A DNA stretch of 64,000 nucleotides from Mesorhizobium sp. AR10 (GTDB lineage: Bacteria > Pseudomonadota > Alphaproteobacteria > Rhizobiales > Rhizobiaceae), in NCBI RefSeq assembly GCF_024746795.1, contig NZ_CP080524.1, positions 4,256,001 to 4,320,000 of the forward strand, written 5' to 3'. Both the position numbers and the translations under genes were made by a program. Position 1 is the stretch's first letter, and each line of letters opens with the position of its first letter. The notes under the pieces were generated by a model, which saw nothing but the letters and a program-made list of their open reading frames with translations, was not told the origin of the DNA and searched no databases. Positions 9,189 through 16,957 of this stretch are shown here, piece after piece.

Positions 9189-10268
9189 CTACGCGGCCAG
9201 CTTCGGCGCGGTCATGGCGCGGCCGTGCTCGTCGAAAACCATGATGTGGCGCGGGTCGATGAACACCTCGACCTCCTCGTCCGGTTCGAAACTGCGGATG
9301 CCGTGGGTCAGCATGACCCAGCGCGCGTCGGCGAAATCGAGATGGACGAAGCTCTCCGACCCGGTGATCTCGGTGATCGTGACCTTTGCGCGCACCGGCA
9401 CGGCGGCGGCGTTGGGCCGCTCGAGAGACAGATGGTGCGGCTGAAAGCCGATCGTATAGTTGGCATCGGCAATGCCGGAGAGCTCGGCCGGCACCGGCAG
9501 GTTCAAGCCACCCTCGAGCAGGAAACCCCCGCCCCTCTTGGCGAGCACGATGGTGTTGAGCGGCGGATCGGCAAAGGTTTCCGCGGTCACCAGGTCGACT
9601 GGCTTGCGGAACACTTCGATGGTCGGACCGAACTGGGTGATGCGTCCTTCAGAAAGCGTCGCAGTGTTGCCGCCGAGCAGCAACGCTTCGTGCGGCTCGG
9701 TCGTGGCATAGACGAAGATGGTGCCGGCCGCCGCGAAGATCTTCGGCAGTTCGGCGCGCAGTTCCTCGCGCAACTTGTAGTCGAGATTGGCGAGCGGCTC
9801 GTCGAGCAACACCAGGCTGGCGTTCTTGACGATGGCGCGCGCCAGCGCGGTGCGCTGCTGCTGGCCACCCGACAGGCTGAGCGGCGTGCGGTCGAGATAG
9901 GGCGTCAGCTTGAGCAGTGCCGCTGCATTGCGCACCTCCTTGTCGATCTTTGCCTGATCGGTGCCGGCCACGCGCAACGGCGAGGCGATGTTCTCGTAGA
10001 CGGTCATCGCCGGATAGTTGATGAACTGCTGGTAGACCATGGCGACCTTGCGCTTCTGTACCGGCATGCCGGTGACATCCTGGCCATCGAACCAGATTGA
10101 GCCCGAGCTCGGCACGTCGAGGCCGGCCATCAGCCGCATCAGGCTGGTCTTGCCGGAAAGCGTCGGTCCCAAGAGAACATTGAGCGAGCCGTGCTGAAGC
10201 GTCAGCGACACGTCGCGGATATGCTCCGCCGCGCCGACCGTCTTCGTCACGTTTCTTAGTTCCAGCAT
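9189..10268 (-). CDS. glpS: Glycerol ABC transporter ATP-binding protein, canonical signature but no switch His
   Basis: This 359-residue ATPase has Walker A GPTLSGKTS near residue 35, signature LSGGQQQR, Walker B LVLLDEP and a C-terminal OB-type domain. The switch region reads YATTEPHEAL where paralogues have YVTHDQxEAL, so the catalytic switch histidine position is Thr. It is the first transporter gene after glpD, 39 bp away. With its partner it should power glycerol uptake through one complete and one degenerate ATP site. Confidence 0.92.
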   Translation of the reverse strand: MLELRNVTKTVGAAEHIRDVSLTLQHGSLNVLLGPTLSGKTSLMRLMAGLDVPSSGSIWFDGQDVTGMPVQKRKVAMVYQQFINYPAMTVYENIASPLRVAGTDQAKIDKEVRNAAALLKLTPYLDRTPLSLSGGQQQRTALARAIVKNASLVLLDEPLANLDYKLREELRAELPKIFAAAGTIFVYATTEPHEALLLGGNTATLSEGRITQFGPTIEVFRKPVDLVTAETFADPPLNTIVLAKRGGGFLLEGGLNLPVPAELSGIADANYTIGFQPHHLSLERPNAAAVPVRAKVTITEITGSESFVHLDFADARWVMLTHGIRSFEPDEEVEVFIDPRHIMVFDEHGRAMTAPKLAA

Positions 10269-10307
10269 GATGCCTCCTCCCAGGCTTTCTGCATCAGTCG
10301 CCCACCC

Positions 10308-11834
10308 CTATTCGGCAGCCGCGACATGGCGCCGGCTTATTCCACGCATGAATTCGTCGAGAGATGCCGCCTGTTCGCGGCTGAGATGCAGGCCACGCTT
10401 GGTCCGGCGCCACAATACATCTTCGGCGGTGACAGCCCATTCGTTTTGAACGAGATAGCGCACTTCGGCCTCGAAAAGATCGGCGCCAAAATTCCGGCCA
10501 AGATCGGCATTCGACTTGGCGAGGCCCAACAGCATCCTTGCGCGGGTGCCGTAGAGCCGGGTCAGCCGGCGGGCCAGGCGCGCGTCGAGGAACGGATAGG
10601 CGGTTTTCAGCTTCGCCACTTCGGCGTCGAAACCGGTGGCCGGAAAATCACCGCCCGGCAGCGGCGCGTTTGCCGTCCAGGGCTTGCCGCGCTTGCCGAG
10701 AAAACCCTCGATCTTTTCCAGCATCGATTCCGACAGCCGGCGATAGGTGGTGATCTTGCCGCCAAAGGCGTTGACAATCGGGGCGGCGCCCTCGCCGCCG
10801 TCGGCCTTCAGCACATAGTCGCGGGTCGCTTCCTGCGCCTTGGAAGCGCCGTCGTCATAGAGCGGGCGCACGGCGGAATAGGTCCAGACTATGTCCGAGC
10901 GCTTGACGGCTTGTGCGAAATATTCGCTGGCCGCCGCGCAGAGATAGTCGATCTCGCTATCGCTGATCTTCACCTCATGGGGGTCGCCAAGATAGTCCTG
11001 GTCGGTGGTGCCGATCAGCGTGAACTCATCCTCGTAGGGGATGGCGAAAATGATGCGCCCGTCCTTGTTCTGGAAGAAATAGGCGCGAGGGTCGTCGAAC
11101 TTTTTGCCGATGACGATGTGGCTGCCCTGGACGAGGCGGACATTGTGCACGTCGTTCAGGCCGACCGTGGCGGACAGGACATGGTCGACCCACGGACCGG
11201 CGGCGTTGACCAGCAGCCGGGCCTTGACCTCCTCGGCCTCCCCCGTCTGCACGTTTTCCAGCCTGATCGCCCACAGGTCACCCTCGCGGCGCGCGTCAAC
11301 CACTTTCGTTCGGGTTCGGATCGTCGCGCCACGATCGGCGGCGTCGCGGGCGTTCAACGCCACCAGCCGCGCATCGTTGACCCAGCCATCGGAATATTCG
11401 AAGGCCTTTCTGAACAGCGGCTTCAACGGCTTGCCGGCCGGGTCTTTTGCCATGTCCAGCGTTCTGGTCGACGGCAGCAATTTGCGGCCGCCAATGTGGT
11501 CATAGAGGAAAAGGCCGAGCCGGATCAGCCAGGCCGGACGCAGGCCCTCGGCGTAAGGCAGCACGAAGCGCATCGGCCAGATGATGTGCGGCGCGTTCTT
11601 CCACAGAACCTCGCGTTCCATCAGCGCTTCACGGACGAGACGAAACTCGTAGAATTCGAGGTAGCGCAAGCCGCCATGGATCAATTTGGTCGAGCCGGAG
11701 GAAGTTCCGCTGGCCAGATCGCTCATCTCGGCAAGGAAAACCGAAAAGCCGCGGCCAACGGCATCGCGGGCAATGCCGCAACCATTGATGCCGCCACCGA
11801 TGACGAAAATGTCATGGATCGGGGATGCGTCCAA
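10308..11834 (-). CDS. glpD: Aerobic glycerol-3-phosphate dehydrogenase
   Basis: This membrane-associated flavoprotein oxidises glycerol 3-phosphate to dihydroxyacetone phosphate and passes electrons to quinone. The 508-residue length is normal. The N-terminal FAD-binding GGGINGCGIARDAVGRG lies near residue 13, followed by SSGSTKLIHGGLRYLE near 45; AFGGKITTYRRLSE and the C-terminal domain follow. The start is TTG 11834 with a strong GGAGG five bases upstream, and no ATG competes. It is the first structural gene of the glycerol locus, 127 bp after glpR; that gap holds phased CGAA repeats, probably the GlpR operator. Confidence 0.96.
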   Translation of the reverse strand: MDASPIHDIFVIGGGINGCGIARDAVGRGFSVFLAEMSDLASGTSSGSTKLIHGGLRYLEFYEFRLVREALMEREVLWKNAPHIIWPMRFVLPYAEGLRPAWLIRLGLFLYDHIGGRKLLPSTRTLDMAKDPAGKPLKPLFRKAFEYSDGWVNDARLVALNARDAADRGATIRTRTKVVDARREGDLWAIRLENVQTGEAEEVKARLLVNAAGPWVDHVLSATVGLNDVHNVRLVQGSHIVIGKKFDDPRAYFFQNKDGRIIFAIPYEDEFTLIGTTDQDYLGDPHEVKISDSEIDYLCAAASEYFAQAVKRSDIVWTYSAVRPLYDDGASKAQEATRDYVLKADGGEGAAPIVNAFGGKITTYRRLSESMLEKIEGFLGKRGKPWTANAPLPGGDFPATGFDAEVAKLKTAYPFLDARLARRLTRLYGTRARMLLGLAKSNADLGRNFGADLFEAEVRYLVQNEWAVTAEDVLWRRTKRGLHLSREQAASLDEFMRGISRRHVAAAE

Positions 11835-11897
11835 GAAGTCCTCCAGCGATTTCGCATTGCAGCATTTTTGGTCTTTTGCGAAACCATGTCGGAATTA

Positions 11898-11927
11898 TTT
11901 CGAAATGATAACGAATGTCAAACGAAA
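11898..11927 (-). promoter_or_regulatory. Putative GlpR (DeoR family) operator upstream of glpD
   Basis: Three CGAA cores lie at 11901, 11912 and 11923, exactly 11 bp apart; on the minus strand they read as TTCG cores in ATTTCGTT/ATTCGTT/ATTTCGAA contexts. DeoR-family repressors often bind direct TTTCGTT-like repeats phased by one helical turn. The array is 64-97 bp before the glpD start and most likely overlaps its promoter. Confidence 0.6.
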
Positions 11928-11961
11928 TATCACGAGCCCGTGATGAGGCCCCGAGAACCGC

Positions 11962-12729
11962 TTAACCGAGAGACGTCTCGATCAGTTGAACCTCGGCTTC
12001 CTGGCAGATCTTGCGCACCGACGGGATATCGCAGCGGTCGGTGATGAAGGTGTTGACCTGCGACAGATGGCCGATGCGAACCGGCGCCGTGCGTTCGAAT
12101 TTGGTCTGGTCGGAAACGAGGATGACATGCCGGGCATTGGCGATGATGGCTTGCGCCACCTTGACTTCGCGAAAATCGAAATCGAGCAGTGCGCCGTCAT
12201 GATCGATCGCCGAGGCACCGATCACCGCGTAGTCGACCTTGAACTGCCTGATGAAATCGACCGCCGCTTCGCCGACGACACCACCGTCGGAGCCGCGAAC
12301 GACACCGCCGGCGATCACCACCTCGATCGAAGGATATATCCGCATCCTGTTGGCAACATTGATGTTATTGGTGATAACCATGAGGCCGTTGTGATCGAGC
12401 AGCGCCTTGCTGACCGACTCTGTCGTGGTGCCGATGTTGATGAACAGCGAGGCGTTGTCGGGGATCAGCCTGGCCGCCGCGCGACCGATGGCCTCCTTCT
12501 CTTCGGCGGCGATCTTGCGTCTGGCCTCATACTCCATGTTCTCGATCCCGGACGGGAACAGCGCCCCGCCATGGATGCGCGAGAGCAGCCGCTGGTCGCA
12601 CAGATCGTTGAGATCCTTGCGGATGGTCTGCGGCGTCACGTTGAAATGCGTGGCCAGATCGTCGACCAGCACGCGGCCCTGATCCTTGGCTATCTGGATG
12701 ATTTCGGCATGACGGGGCGACAGATACAT
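11962..12729 (-). CDS. glpR: DeoR family repressor of glycerol metabolism
   Basis: This 255-residue regulator has an N-terminal DeoR winged helix (residues 1-57, with ATHFNVTPQTIRKDLNDLCDQ as recognition helix and SRIHGGA after it). A C-terminal DeoR sensor domain of the ISOCOT fold follows, with INIGTTTESVSKALLDH and VVIAGGVVRGSDGGVVG, which binds a sugar phosphate, by family glycerol 3-phosphate. It is transcribed in the same direction as glpD and the importer, as expected for the local repressor. An inverted TTTCG/CGAAA pair just upstream suggests autoregulation. It starts at ATG 12729. Confidence 0.92.
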   Translation of the reverse strand: MYLSPRHAEIIQIAKDQGRVLVDDLATHFNVTPQTIRKDLNDLCDQRLLSRIHGGALFPSGIENMEYEARRKIAAEEKEAIGRAAARLIPDNASLFINIGTTTESVSKALLDHNGLMVITNNINVANRMRIYPSIEVVIAGGVVRGSDGGVVGEAAVDFIRQFKVDYAVIGASAIDHDGALLDFDFREVKVAQAIIANARHVILVSDQTKFERTAPVRIGHLSQVNTFITDRCDIPSVRKICQEAEVQLIETSLG

Positions 12730-12744
12730 ATGGCAACCCTCCCG

Positions 12745-12779
12745 TTTTCGTTTTTCTTGTCTATAGCTGAAAACGAAAG
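12745..12779. promoter_or_regulatory. Inverted TTTTCGTTTTTC / GAAAACGAAAG upstream of glpR
   Basis: The two arms (12745-12756 and 12769-12779) are near-perfect inverted copies separated by 12 bp and share the TTCG/CGAA core seen before glpD. They begin 16 bp upstream of the glpR start codon. This fits an autoregulatory GlpR site. Confidence 0.5.
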
Positions 12780-12858
12780 GGATGAAAAGGCGTAAGCCGG
12801 CTAATGAAAATCATATGATTGCGAAGACAAACCCGAGCGCTACCTCGGCAAGGCCAAG

Positions 12859-14271
12859 CTAGACGAGGCCGCGGGCAATTTCGGTGACGACATCGAAGGC
12901 CGCATCGACGTCGGCCGCGGTCGTCTCGAACTGGCCGACCTGGAAGCGGATCGCGACCCGCCCCTCCACCCGTGTCTGCGTCAGGTAGATGCGGCCATCG
13001 TCGTTGATCGCGTTGACCAGGCGAAGGTTGTGTTCGTCGAGATCGACACCCGCTTCAGCCAGATGCCGGAACGAAAACAAGGACAGCATCGGCTCCGTGA
13101 CGATTTCGAAATCTGCCTCGCTTGCCAGCCGTGTGGCGAGACCTTCGCTCCACGCAACATGGTTGCGGATCATCCCGCGCAGGCTTTCCAGCCCATGGGC
13201 GCGCAACAGGAACCACAGTTTCAGGGCGCGAAAGCGCCGGCCGAGCGGCACCGACCATTCGGAATAATTGATGATGCCGTCGCGGCCGTGCGTCTTCAGG
13301 AATTCGGGTTTGATCGCCAATGTGCGAACGAGATCCTCGGGCTGCCGAATAAAATGCATCGAGCAGTCGAACTGCGCGCCCAGCCATTTGTGCGGGTTGA
13401 AGACGATGGAATCCGCCTGCTCGACACCGGCCCAGAAATGCCGGTATTCCGGACAGATCATCGCCGACCCGGCCCAGGCGGCATCGACATGCAGATAGAG
13501 CCCATGCCGCTTGGCCACCGCGGCGACGCCGGCAATGTCGTCCGTGCCGCCGGTGCTGGTGCCGCCGACGCTGGCGATGATACCGGCCGGCAACATGCCG
13601 GCTTCCCAGTCGGCGACGACTGCCGCTTCAAGGGCTGCCGTATCCATGGCGCGAAAGCGGCCGGCAACCGGAATGCGGACAAGGTTGTCCTCGCCGATAC
13701 CGGACACCCAGATCGCCCGATCGATCGAGGTGTGAACCTGATCGGAGCAATAGATACGCAGCCTCGCCTGCCCGCTCAGACCTTGTCTGTTTCCCTGCCA
13801 GTCGAGCGCGCGCTCGCGCATGGTCAGCGCGGCAGCCAGCGTTGCCGACGAAGCCGAATCCTGGATGACGCCGGAAAACCCCTGGGGCAAACCGAGCGCC
13901 TGGCGCATCCAGTCGACGGTGCGCGTTTCGAGTTCGGTCGCGGCTGGCGAGGTCTGCCATAGCATGCATTGCGCCGCCATTGCCGAGACCAGATATTCGG
14001 CCACCACCGACACGGGTGCCGCATTGGCCGGAAAATAGGCGAAGAAGCGCGGATGCTGCCAGTGCGTCATGCCCGGGAGGATTTTCTTTTCGAAATCGGC
14101 GAAGATTGTGTCCATCGGCTCCGCCGCTTCAGGCGGCGAAGCCTCTATACCCGCAAGGATGTCTCCCGGCTCGACCAATGGCCGCACCGGTCTTTCGCGC
14201 AATGTGTTGCGATAGTCGACGCCCCAGTCGGCGGCGCGCCTCGACCATTGCCGAAAATCATCGTTGTTCAT
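12859..14271 (-). CDS. PLP-dependent group II amino-acid decarboxylase
   Basis: This enzyme of the aromatic-L-amino-acid/glutamate decarboxylase fold (Pfam pyridoxal_deC) has 470 residues from ATG 14271, where GGGAG lies five bases upstream; the frame extends to 14301. The PLP lysine is in IVFNPHKWLGAQFDCS, the aldehyde-phosphate and Asp contacts are in LYLHVDAAWAGSAMI, and ASVGGTSTGGTDDI is the family glycine loop. The substrate cannot be read from sequence; aromatic amino acids are likely by family (dopa, tryptophan or phenylalanine decarboxylases). It lies 66 bp downstream of the Anbu operon on the same strand and could be its last gene, though this is not certain. Confidence 0.85.
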   Translation of the reverse strand: MNNDDFRQWSRRAADWGVDYRNTLRERPVRPLVEPGDILAGIEASPPEAAEPMDTIFADFEKKILPGMTHWQHPRFFAYFPANAAPVSVVAEYLVSAMAAQCMLWQTSPAATELETRTVDWMRQALGLPQGFSGVIQDSASSATLAAALTMRERALDWQGNRQGLSGQARLRIYCSDQVHTSIDRAIWVSGIGEDNLVRIPVAGRFRAMDTAALEAAVVADWEAGMLPAGIIASVGGTSTGGTDDIAGVAAVAKRHGLYLHVDAAWAGSAMICPEYRHFWAGVEQADSIVFNPHKWLGAQFDCSMHFIRQPEDLVRTLAIKPEFLKTHGRDGIINYSEWSVPLGRRFRALKLWFLLRAHGLESLRGMIRNHVAWSEGLATRLASEADFEIVTEPMLSLFSFRHLAEAGVDLDEHNLRLVNAINDDGRIYLTQTRVEGRVAIRFQVGQFETTAADVDAAFDVVTEIARGLV

Positions 14272-14337
14272 TGCGTCTCCCGCAACCTGCTCGAGCGCCA
14301 TCGATCACCCGCGACTGTCCGCAGCGACAGGGGCCGT

Positions 14338-15069
14338 CTAGCCCGGAAAATCGGGCAGGCTGGCAAAGGCTGCTTTCAATGCGCTCGACCAGCCCTCCGA
14401 GATGGTGCGGTAGTATTGGTCGTCCTGGCCAATCCGCTTCTTCAGGCTGATCTTGAAGGCGTCCTTCTCGTAGAACAACAGGTCGAGCGGCAGGCCGACC
14501 GACAGGTTCGACTTCAGCGTCGAGTCGAACGAGACCAGCAGCAGTTTCACCGTCTCGGCCAGGCTCATCGTCTTTTCATAGGCGCGGATGATGATCGGCT
14601 TGCCATATTTGGTCTCGCCGATCTGGAAAAACGGCGTGTCATCGGTCGATTCGATGAAATTGCCTTCGGGGTAGATCATGAACAGGCGCGGCGCACTGCC
14701 CTTGATCTGGCCACCCAGGATGAAGGAGGCGTTGAAATAGGAATCCGCCTTCTCACCCGCCGGCGACGAACTGGCGATGACTTCCTTGACGGTGTCGCCG
14801 ACCAGCCGCACCGTCTGGTACATGGAGGGCGTTTCCAAGAGCGTGGCATGGCGATCCGCCACCGCCTTGGTGCGCTCGTCGAGCAGGCTGACCACGGCTT
14901 GCGTCGTCGCCAGGTTGCCGGCCGACATCAGCACGATGACGCGCTCGCCGGGTTCCTCCCAGATATGCATTTTCTTGAAGGTCGAAATCGAATCCATGCC
15001 GGCATTGGTGCGCGTGTCCGACATGAACACGAGCCCGCGATCGATCTTCAGGCCGACACAATAGGTCAT
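14338..15069 (-). CDS. Anbu, proteasome-like Ntn hydrolase
   Basis: This 243-residue member of the Anbu (ancestral beta-subunit) family is related to HslV and proteasome beta subunits. It starts MTYCVGL, so removal of Met exposes Thr as N-terminal nucleophile. Other active-site equivalents are Asp18 in FMSDTRTN and Lys32/33 in TFKKMH. MSAGNLATTQAVVSLL matches the conserved SxG region. Structures of related proteins are reported to form open, lock-washer-like rings, and activity is weak or unproved. As in many bacteria, it is clustered with transglutaminase-like, alpha-E and ATP-grasp genes. It lies 32 bp after the transglutaminase gene. Confidence 0.93.
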   Translation of the reverse strand: MTYCVGLKIDRGLVFMSDTRTNAGMDSISTFKKMHIWEEPGERVIVLMSAGNLATTQAVVSLLDERTKAVADRHATLLETPSMYQTVRLVGDTVKEVIASSSPAGEKADSYFNASFILGGQIKGSAPRLFMIYPEGNFIESTDDTPFFQIGETKYGKPIIIRAYEKTMSLAETVKLLLVSFDSTLKSNLSVGLPLDLLFYEKDAFKISLKKRIGQDDQYYRTISEGWSSALKAAFASLPDFPG

Positions 15070-15101
15070 GGAATCTCTTTTGGCAGCAATCTTGCCGGGA
15101 A

Positions 15102-15896
15102 TTACTGCTCTACCGTGACGGTGACCGCAAGCTGTTCTTCCGCCTGTCCCAGACGAATTCCCGACACCGGCGTCGCATCTCGATAATCGCGGCCGGTTGC
15201 CACCTTTACATAACGTTCGTCAGGCGAAATGCCGTTGGCGACATCGAAGGCGACCCAACCGAGGCCGGAGACATGCGCCTCGGTCCAGGCATGGCTTGCC
15301 GCCTGCTCGACGGCCGCGTCCATCATCAGATAACCGCTGATATAGCGGGCCGGAAAACCCATGGCGCGCGCAGCGGCGGCAAAGATGTGGCTATGATCCT
15401 GGCATACGCCGGTCTTGAGCGCCAAGGCCTCCTCGGCCGGCGTCGCCGCATTGGTGGTGCCCGGAGTGTAGGCAACGCGCTCGGAGATGATGGCCATCAG
15501 CCGGTGCAGCCTTTCGATGTCGGTTCCCTTGCCGACCGATGCGGCGAGTTCTCGAATGCCGCTGCCGATGACCGTCAACGGCGTTTCATGGCCATACAGC
15601 CAAAGCGGCGTAAAACCCTGATGCGGCCCGGACACGCCTGCCGTGTCGCGTGTCACCACTTCGCCTGACGCCTCGACGGTGATGAAGTCGCGCTCGCCTT
15701 CGACGCTCAGCAGCCTGGTGTCATTGCCGAAATGATCGATAAAGCGAACCTCTTCGCGCGCGCCTTCGGTCTTCAGCGCCCAGGACAAAACGGTCTGTGT
15801 CGATCCGCTGACCGGAAGCAGCCGCAACCGCTGCAACAGATATTGCACCGGCGCGTCGTAGCGGTACTCGGTCCGGTGGGTGATTTTCAAACGCAT
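15102..15896 (-). CDS. Transglutaminase-like cysteine protease family protein
   Basis: This 264-residue protein has the bacterial transglutaminase-like N-terminal domain (MRLKITHRTEYRYDAPV onward) followed by the transglutaminase/protease core. The catalytic triad is visible as Cys165 (KTGVCQDHSHI), His202 (ASHAWTEAHV) and Asp218 (WVAFDVANG). Such proteins cleave or form amide bonds; many bacterial members act as peptidases. There is no signal peptide, so it probably acts in the cytoplasm. It is one base from the alpha-E gene and 32 bp before Anbu, a tight operon. Confidence 0.93.
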   Translation of the reverse strand: MRLKITHRTEYRYDAPVQYLLQRLRLLPVSGSTQTVLSWALKTEGAREEVRFIDHFGNDTRLLSVEGERDFITVEASGEVVTRDTAGVSGPHQGFTPLWLYGHETPLTVIGSGIRELAASVGKGTDIERLHRLMAIISERVAYTPGTTNAATPAEEALALKTGVCQDHSHIFAAAARAMGFPARYISGYLMMDAAVEQAASHAWTEAHVSGLGWVAFDVANGISPDERYVKVATGRDYRDATPVSGIRLGQAEEQLAVTVTVEQ

Positions 15897-15897
15897 A

Positions 15898-16839
15898 TCA
15901 GTTGAACCGATAATCCTGAGCGATCTCGTCGCCGAGCTTGGTATTGTCGCGAATGAAATTGGCCAGGAATTCGTGCAGGCCGGCGTCGAATATGTCCTTG
16001 ATCGACCCTGCCCTCAGCATGGCCTGTGTCTTTTCGGCTGTCGCATGGCAGGCATGGCATTCGCCATAATCGTCACCCAGGAATTTCAGATGCTCGGCCA
16101 GAAAACGATAGCAGAACATCAGCGAGCGCGGCATGCGGACATTGAGGATCAGATAGTCGGCGATGTTGGTCGGCTTGTAGTCGGCCTCGTAGACCCAGCG
16201 ATAGGAACGATGCGCTGACACGGAGCGCAGGATCGATTCCCACTGATAGTTGTCGAGCGTCGAGCCGACCCAGGAAATCGACGGCAACAGCACGTAGTAC
16301 TTCACGTCGAGGATGCGCGCCGTGTTGTCGGCGCGCTCAACATAGGTGCCGAGCTGGGAGAAATCGAAGATCTCGTTGCGCAGCATCGTGCCGTAGAACG
16401 ACCCGCGGATCAGCGCCGTCTCGCGTTTGATGGCGTCGAGCACGCTCGGCAGATCGCGCTCGTCGATCGGTTTGGCCAGCATCCGCTTCAGCGACATCCA
16501 GGCTTCATTGATGCTCTCCCAGGTCTCGCGCGTCAGCGCCGTGCGCACCATGCGGGCATTGTTGCGGGCCGTCTCGATCGACGCCATCGTGCTCGACGGG
16601 TTCGAGGTGTCGCGCAAAAGGAAGTCGGCGACGTTGGCGGCGGTGTAGTCTTGGTATTTCTGGGTAAAAGCGACGTCCGCCCCGGCGCTGAGCAGCACCG
16701 AATTCCACTCCTCCGAGGCGCTTTGCGTACGGGTCAACGCCATGCGCAGGCCGGCATCAACCAAGCGCGCCATGTTTTCCGCCCGCTCGATGTAGCGGTT
16801 CATCCAGTAAAGCCCATTGGCGGTGCGGCCGAGAAGCAT
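15898..16839 (-). CDS. Alpha-E domain protein (DUF403)
   Basis: This 313-residue, almost wholly alpha-helical protein matches the alpha-E family. It starts MLLGRTANGLYWMNRYIERAENMARL, has the AERADNTARILDVKYYVLLP motif near residue 165, and a C-terminal HATAEKTQAML helix. The family always travels with circularly permuted ATP-grasp and transglutaminase-like proteins, and has been proposed to act with the ATP-grasp ligase in peptide or amide synthesis. Its own activity is unknown. It starts at ATG 16839, 118 bp downstream of the ATP-grasp gene, a gap that holds an inverted repeat. Confidence 0.92.
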   Translation of the reverse strand: MLLGRTANGLYWMNRYIERAENMARLVDAGLRMALTRTQSASEEWNSVLLSAGADVAFTQKYQDYTAANVADFLLRDTSNPSSTMASIETARNNARMVRTALTRETWESINEAWMSLKRMLAKPIDERDLPSVLDAIKRETALIRGSFYGTMLRNEIFDFSQLGTYVERADNTARILDVKYYVLLPSISWVGSTLDNYQWESILRSVSAHRSYRWVYEADYKPTNIADYLILNVRMPRSLMFCYRFLAEHLKFLGDDYGECHACHATAEKTQAMLRAGSIKDIFDAGLHEFLANFIRDNTKLGDEIAQDYRFN

Positions 16840-16854
16840 GTCAGGCGGTCCGAC

Positions 16855-16948
16855 AGTGAGTAGTGAGCAGTGAGTAGTGATTCTTGAGCGACCGGATTTC
16901 GCTTAGTGATGGCATTGCCTTGGTCCTTCTACCTACTCACTACTCACT
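16855..16948. repeat. Inverted/tandem AGTGAGTAGTGAG repeat between alpha-E and ATP-grasp genes
   Basis: AGTGAGTAGTGAG (16855-16867), followed by a second partial copy (16869-16880), is matched perfectly by its reverse complement CTCACTACTCACT (16936-16948). The arms are 68 nt apart and could form a long stem in the operon mRNA. It may be a small mobile intergenic repeat; no coding role is visible. Confidence 0.75.
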
Positions 16949-16957
16949 CAATTCGCT

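Noticed and set aside
8259..10100. 613-codon open frame on the plus strand opposite the glycerol ATPase genes
   Set aside because: It lies exactly antisense to two clear ABC ATPases; the His/Arg/Asp-rich product is typical of antisense frames in GC-rich DNA and has no family features.
10326..12044. 572-codon open frame opposite glpD
   Set aside because: Antisense to glpD, running into glpR; no motif or start support.
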